A DNA stretch of 64,000 bases from the NCBI GenBank assembly GCA_964605665.1, contig CAZSDP010000002.1, forward strand, positions 1 to 64,000, given 5' to 3'. The notes beneath the pieces are model-generated. The model worked only from the letters and a program-made list of their open reading frames with translations, had not been told where the DNA came from and did not search any database. Numbering within the stretch: position 1 is the first letter of the stretch; each line of letters opens with the position of its first letter. A program made the translations under genes and the position numbers. Shown here piece by piece: positions 60,831 to 64,000 of the stretch. Source of the stretch: CAZSDP01 sp964605665 (GTDB lineage Bacteria; Planctomycetota; UBA8108; UBA1146).

Positions 60831-61949
60831 ATGGGACTTCTCGACAAACTTAGAGCGGAACTGGTCGATATCATCGAGTGGATCGATGATAGCCGACACA
60901 CCTTGGTTTGGAGATTTCCGCGTTATCACAATCAGATCAAGAATGGTGCAAAGCTCATCGTTCGTCCGGGTCAGGTGGCGATCTTTGTGCACCAAGGAAA
61001 GCTCGCAGACGTTTTTGAACCGGGCACCTATGAGCTGACCACGGGAAACATGCCGATTCTCTCGACCCTGGCTGGCTGGAAGCATGGGTTCGATAGTCCG
61101 TTCAAGTCGGAAGTCTACTTCGTTTCAACTCGACAAATTACCGACATGAAATGGGGCACTCCCAATCCGATTGTCTTGCGTGACCCCGACTTCGGTCCCG
61201 TGCGAATCCGCGCCTTCGGCAACTATGCGATCAAGGCTATAGATCCCAAAGCACTGCTGACTGAGCTGGTCGGGACCGACAAGTCATTTGATGCGGACGA
61301 GGTCAGCGAGTTACTTCGCTCGATGATCAACACGTCATTCGCAGATTTGGTCGCGAGTTCCAAGATCGCGGTTCTCGATCTCGCTGGAAACTATCAGGAG
61401 TTCTCTGCGGAGTTACGTGGAGCGGTGGAGGAAAAGGTCGACGATGAGTACGGATTGTCGATCCCCCAACTCTTCATCGTGAACATTTCGCTTCCTGAGA
61501 ATGTCGAGAAGGCACTCGATACGCGGAGCTCGATGGGAATCATCGGGGACATGAATCGATATCAGCAGTATCAATTCGGAACCGCGATCACCGACGCCGC
61601 GGCCAATCCCGCCGGGGGAGGAGCCAGTGAAGGCTTGGGACTCGGAATGGGATTCGCGATGGCAAACCAGATGGTGCAAGGACTGGGACAAGCTGCCGCA
61701 CCCGGCGTCGCTGCGGCGGTACCGCCACCTTTGCCGACGGCAGCAGTGGTTTGGTTTGTGGCGCGAGATGGGCAGAGTGTCGGTCCTCTTTCCCTCGACC
61801 AGTTGAGAGCGATGCAGGCAGAAGGGCAATTCACTCCGGAAACGATGGTCTGGACCACTGGCCTGGCGGGTTGGATTCCCGCTCAGCAGGCTCCGCAGCT
61901 CGTTTCGCTCTTCGGCTCGATGCCACCGCCTCCGCCTCCGCCCGGATAA
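60831..61949 (+). CDS. SPFH-domain protein with C-terminal GYF_2 domain
   Basis: 372 residues. Residues 1-260 resemble the SPFH/virion-core (YdjI-like) group: LIVRPGQVAIFVHQGKLADV, EPGTYELTTGNMP, VYFVSTRQITDMKWGT and VRIRAFGNYAIK. A Gly/Ala/Met-rich stretch (255-300) leads to a GYF_2-type domain at 306-360 (WFVARDGQSVGPLSLDQL, then WTTGLAGWIPA) and a Pro-rich end. SPFH proteins assemble on membranes; GYF_2 binds proline-rich or membrane partners. No transmembrane helix is visible. ATG with GAGAGGAAG 3-4 nt upstream. Monocistronic, with terminator. Confidence 0.84.
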   Translation: MGLLDKLRAELVDIIEWIDDSRHTLVWRFPRYHNQIKNGAKLIVRPGQVAIFVHQGKLADVFEPGTYELTTGNMPILSTLAGWKHGFDSPFKSEVYFVSTRQITDMKWGTPNPIVLRDPDFGPVRIRAFGNYAIKAIDPKALLTELVGTDKSFDADEVSELLRSMINTSFADLVASSKIAVLDLAGNYQEFSAELRGAVEEKVDDEYGLSIPQLFIVNISLPENVEKALDTRSSMGIIGDMNRYQQYQFGTAITDAAANPAGGGASEGLGLGMGFAMANQMVQGLGQAAAPGVAAAVPPPLPTAAVVWFVARDGQSVGPLSLDQLRAMQAEGQFTPETMVWTTGLAGWIPAQQAPQLVSLFGSMPPPPPPPG

Positions 61950-61977
61950 TCGAACTCTCGCCTCTCGGCTTTCTTGT

Positions 61978-62024
61978 CGGCGTGTCCGATCCTCGAAGAG
62001 GGGATGGGGCACGCCGGTTTCTTT
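61978..62024 (+). terminator. Terminator after the SPFH gene
   Basis: CGGCGTG (61978-61984) pairs with CACGCCG (62010-62016), with further pairing inside (TCC...GGGG, ATCCTC...GAGGGGAT), followed by GTTTCTTT. It lies 28 nt after the stop. Confidence 0.55.
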
Positions 62025-62048
62025 GGGAGGGTCCTCCGTGGGTTTGAA

Positions 62049-63575
62049 TCAGTTTTGTTTGCCGGTCACAGCCAGGTTCTGCTTGGGAATCGCCAAGATG
62101 AAGGCGACCACAGCGGAAGCGGAGACGCGGGAGTCAGACCCATACCCTGCGTTGTCTCGGTTCGGCGCGTAATAGAAGGTGCCGTCTGTGCATTGTGAAA
62201 GGGTGAACCACCAACGGTTCGCATCGAGGAGCTTTCGAAAGTTCGTCGGTTCCACAAAAGCGGCGAGAGCTGCATACCCCATCCCCATCACTGGAGATCC
62301 GTGAGTGTCTGGAAAACTCTCGGGGTGATCACCGATCATTTGGGAGTGAGCGAGTGCTCGCGTTCGATAGACCTCCTCTGGATAGGGGCTGAGCGCGTTC
62401 GCGATGCCTGCAGCTCCGGTACGACCGTGGTCTGCCCAATCGTTGGGACCGGCGATCTGATCCCCATACCACACGTAACCGTTGGGACCGGTTCCTCGAG
62501 CCAGGAAGTTGTACGCAAGATCATGTCTCTTACGGTCGATTTCGATTCCACAGCGTTGCATCAACGAAAAGGCGAGGGCGCCTTGTCCGGTGATCATGCA
62601 AATTGGACCATATCCTTCAAAACCTGGGTTGTGGCCCCACCCTCCTTCAGCATCTCCCTTTTTCTTGGGTAGATCTTCGGGGCGGTCGATCTTGGTTTTT
62701 TCCACGATCTGTTTTGGATCGACATATTGGCTCCAGAGAAGGAAATCGCGAATCTCCCTCAATTCCGGTAGGACCCACTCTTCTCCGGTAGCGAGAAAGT
62801 ACTCAGAGAGCACGATTCCGGCAGACATATACCGCCAATTGATCAACCAGGAAGAATCTTTCGACTTCGTGGTTCGTGCATGCATCCGAACACTCTTTTC
62901 GATCACTGACTGATAGCGGGGATCCTCACTCGCCAGCAGCGCGAGTGGTGCAAAGGTGTCATGCGGAGGACTTCCCCAGGAGCCGTCCTCTTTTTGGGTT
63001 TTAGCCAAGAACTCACAGAGTTCAGAAAAAACGAGGTCAGATTTGGAGCAGTCGATCGGATAGTTACCGCCATAGCGGCCATATCGGGTTCCAACTTCCA
63101 GAACGACACTTTGAATCTCGTCACCTCTCAGGAGCTTGAGGTGCAACTGACCATTCCAGTTGGTGCCCTGACTCGCATCCAGAGCGCGGGCGAAGTCGAA
63201 TACTGGGCCCGCTGCTCCAAAGACTTCCATTCCATAGCCATTGCGATGGGGGGTGGTGAAGGGCAGCCCATTCGCACCAACGATGCGATCGCCAGCGATG
63301 ACCTTTCCCGCTGCAGGACTACTCTCGAAGACATATTTCACCAAGAGGGAAGTAGGTTCCTCCTCGGTCAGCTGAATTCGAATCCCGGTGATGCCTAGAT
63401 TGATGAACCAACCCGGGACCTCTGCATCGGGGCCTTGATGGGCACGCTGGGTCCACGGACGGCCATCGGGATGGTAATGAACCTGAGCGAAGGCGCGATC
63501 GGTGCTGCTGACGAGACTCAGGAGAAGCGCGAGTCCCAAACTCCGGAGGGTGATGAGGAAGTGGGGCCGATTCAT
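62049..63575 (-). CDS. Exported PDZ and DUF6288 (toroid) protein
   Basis: 508 residues. Signal peptide 1-29 (LRSLGLALLLSLVSSTDRAFA). A PDZ-like domain at 60-160 (LLVKYVFESSPAAGKVIAGDRI, GRYGGNYPID). From about 170 to 500 an alpha/alpha toroid of the DUF6288 kind: CEFLAKTQKEDGSWGSPPHD, EGGWGHNPGFEGYGPICMIT in part, NDWADHGRTGAAG, QCTDGTFYYAPN. DUF6288 is an unstudied family; the QW-like repeats relate it to prenyltransferase-type toroids but catalytic residues are not evident. ATG 63575 has GGAAAGG upstream; an earlier in-frame start is rejected because it puts 75 residues ahead of the signal peptide. Confidence 0.85.
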   Translation of the reverse strand: MNRPHFLITLRSLGLALLLSLVSSTDRAFAQVHYHPDGRPWTQRAHQGPDAEVPGWFINLGITGIRIQLTEEEPTSLLVKYVFESSPAAGKVIAGDRIVGANGLPFTTPHRNGYGMEVFGAAGPVFDFARALDASQGTNWNGQLHLKLLRGDEIQSVVLEVGTRYGRYGGNYPIDCSKSDLVFSELCEFLAKTQKEDGSWGSPPHDTFAPLALLASEDPRYQSVIEKSVRMHARTTKSKDSSWLINWRYMSAGIVLSEYFLATGEEWVLPELREIRDFLLWSQYVDPKQIVEKTKIDRPEDLPKKKGDAEGGWGHNPGFEGYGPICMITGQGALAFSLMQRCGIEIDRKRHDLAYNFLARGTGPNGYVWYGDQIAGPNDWADHGRTGAAGIANALSPYPEEVYRTRALAHSQMIGDHPESFPDTHGSPVMGMGYAALAAFVEPTNFRKLLDANRWWFTLSQCTDGTFYYAPNRDNAGYGSDSRVSASAVVAFILAIPKQNLAVTGKQN

Positions 63576-63637
63576 GTGCGCGCCTTTCCAATCGTGTTCG
63601 CGGCGGTCATCGATTTCCGTGCAGAGAAGTTGAAGAG

Positions 63638-64000
63638 TTAGCTCGCTTCTTCCTGCATCTTGAGTCGTCGTCCACTTCTCCTCAGATCGATGCAGAGCGC
63701 TATCGCAACGAGACCGAGGCCGATGCAGAGTCCCCACCAGATCCCAGGTAAACCGATGTGGTTTCCGAGCAGCCGCCCCAGGGGCAAGGCGATCATCCAA
63801 AATCCAATGAGGAACGCAATTCCAGTCACCAACGTTCTACCCGCTCCTCGAAGCGCCCCTGCGGCAGTGACTTGGATTCCGTCAAAGACTTGAAACGCCG
63901 CCGCAACCGGAAGCGCAGTCGCCACCAAGGCGAGAACTTCGGGGTCTTCGGAGAATCCGTGACCGAGTACATGTCGCAGTGAGACGAAGCAAATTGCGCA
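63638..64000 (-). CDS. MATE-family multidrug efflux transporter, C-terminal end (5' part outside window)
   Basis: 120 residues visible; the frame is open to the right window edge. Three hydrophobic segments carry the late MATE pattern: EDPEVLALVATALPVAAAF, then FDGIQVTAAGALRGAGRT, and LIGFWMIALPLGRLLG, WWGLCIGLGLVAIAL. MATE proteins export drugs or metabolites with H+ or Na+. It lies 62 nt upstream of the DUF6288 gene on the same strand and could be its operon partner. Confidence 0.86.
   Translation of the reverse strand, partial: CAICFVSLRHVLGHGFSEDPEVLALVATALPVAAAFQVFDGIQVTAAGALRGAGRTLVTGIAFLIGFWMIALPLGRLLGNHIGLPGIWWGLCIGLGLVAIALCIDLRRSGRRLKMQEEAS

Noticed and set aside
60210..61085. Minus-strand ORF of 291 codons
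   Set aside because: It overlaps both glcD and the SPFH gene out of frame and has an Arg-rich, Ser-rich shadow composition.
1..64000. tRNA, rRNA, insertion sequences or prophage genes
   Set aside because: Looked for tRNA T-loop-like motifs, transposase or integrase motifs and inverted repeats at element ends; none were convincing.

Overview
The window looks like a piece of a Planctomycetota genome, probably a scaffolded metagenome or draft assembly. Two large secreted proteins end in the paired dockerin-like tail common in that phylum (FVRGD, then two YLF helices about 35 residues apart). The genes around them also fit: a Gly-rich surface protein, carboxypeptidase-regulatory repeat proteins, FHA, vWA and HEAT proteins, terpene-cyclase-like toroids, PDZ/DUF6288 and AIM24 paralogs. 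The phylum call is inference from protein style; no rRNA or tRNA gene was seen. Three runs of exactly 100 N (37828-37927, 47827-47926, 49883-49982) are scaffold gaps, each set in short tandem repeats.

Layout. 1-8.75 kb: the end of a Gly-rich protein, an archaeal-type (type II) GAPDH homolog, a HEAT protein, then a solute:sodium symporter, a GH3 hexosaminidase, an M28 peptidase and a GNAT acetyltransferase. 8.9-17.9 kb: a metallophosphatase and a divergent aromatic-degradation locus. boxC and boxB lie on the minus strand (benzoyl-CoA epoxidation and ring cleavage). A three-subunit molybdenum hydroxylase lies on the plus strand; its FAD subunit carries the extra four-cysteine [4Fe-4S] loop of 4-hydroxybenzoyl-CoA reductase. 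Together they suggest a route from 4-hydroxybenzoyl-CoA to benzoyl-CoA to the oxygen-dependent Box pathway. 18-20 kb: three tandem AIM24 (TIGR00266) paralogs. 20-28.2 kb: a dockerin-tailed secreted protein, an Nfu-type Fe-S protein, an FHA membrane protein overlapping a toroid/HEAT gene, and a tiny Cys-repeat lipoprotein.

28.6-33.4 kb: a minus-strand run of KDPG-aldolase family, UPF0173 hydrolase, beta-helix/PA14 lipoprotein and GHL10 glycosidase-like lipoprotein, probably for glycan or sugar-acid use. 33.5-42.5 kb: a CopD-like membrane protein, a 1161-residue secreted propeller/FnIII-like dockerin protein, a TPR/HEAT/vWA protein and a PilZ (c-di-GMP) protein. 42.5-46.8 kb: a carboxypeptidase-regulatory repeat protein, a nitroreductase and a thiolase. 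47-50 kb: a repeat-rich, probably tail-anchored protein whose gene runs through an assembly gap, then lexA. 50.5-56.7 kb: a vWA protein, a PcnB-type poly(A) polymerase with long low-complexity ends, an outer-membrane barrel lipoprotein and an unknown lipoprotein. 56.7-64 kb: glcDEF (glycolate oxidase), a divergent SPFH-GYF fusion, a PDZ/DUF6288 protein and the C-terminal end of a MATE transporter.

The most notable item is the pairing of a 4-hydroxybenzoyl-CoA-reductase-like enzyme (known mostly from anaerobic pathways) with the oxygen-dependent BoxB/BoxC enzymes around one divergent promoter region. A second theme is pervasive 13-21 bp tandem repeats, between genes and in frame inside genes, which also explain the assembly gaps. 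Protein families were recognised by eye; no searches were run.
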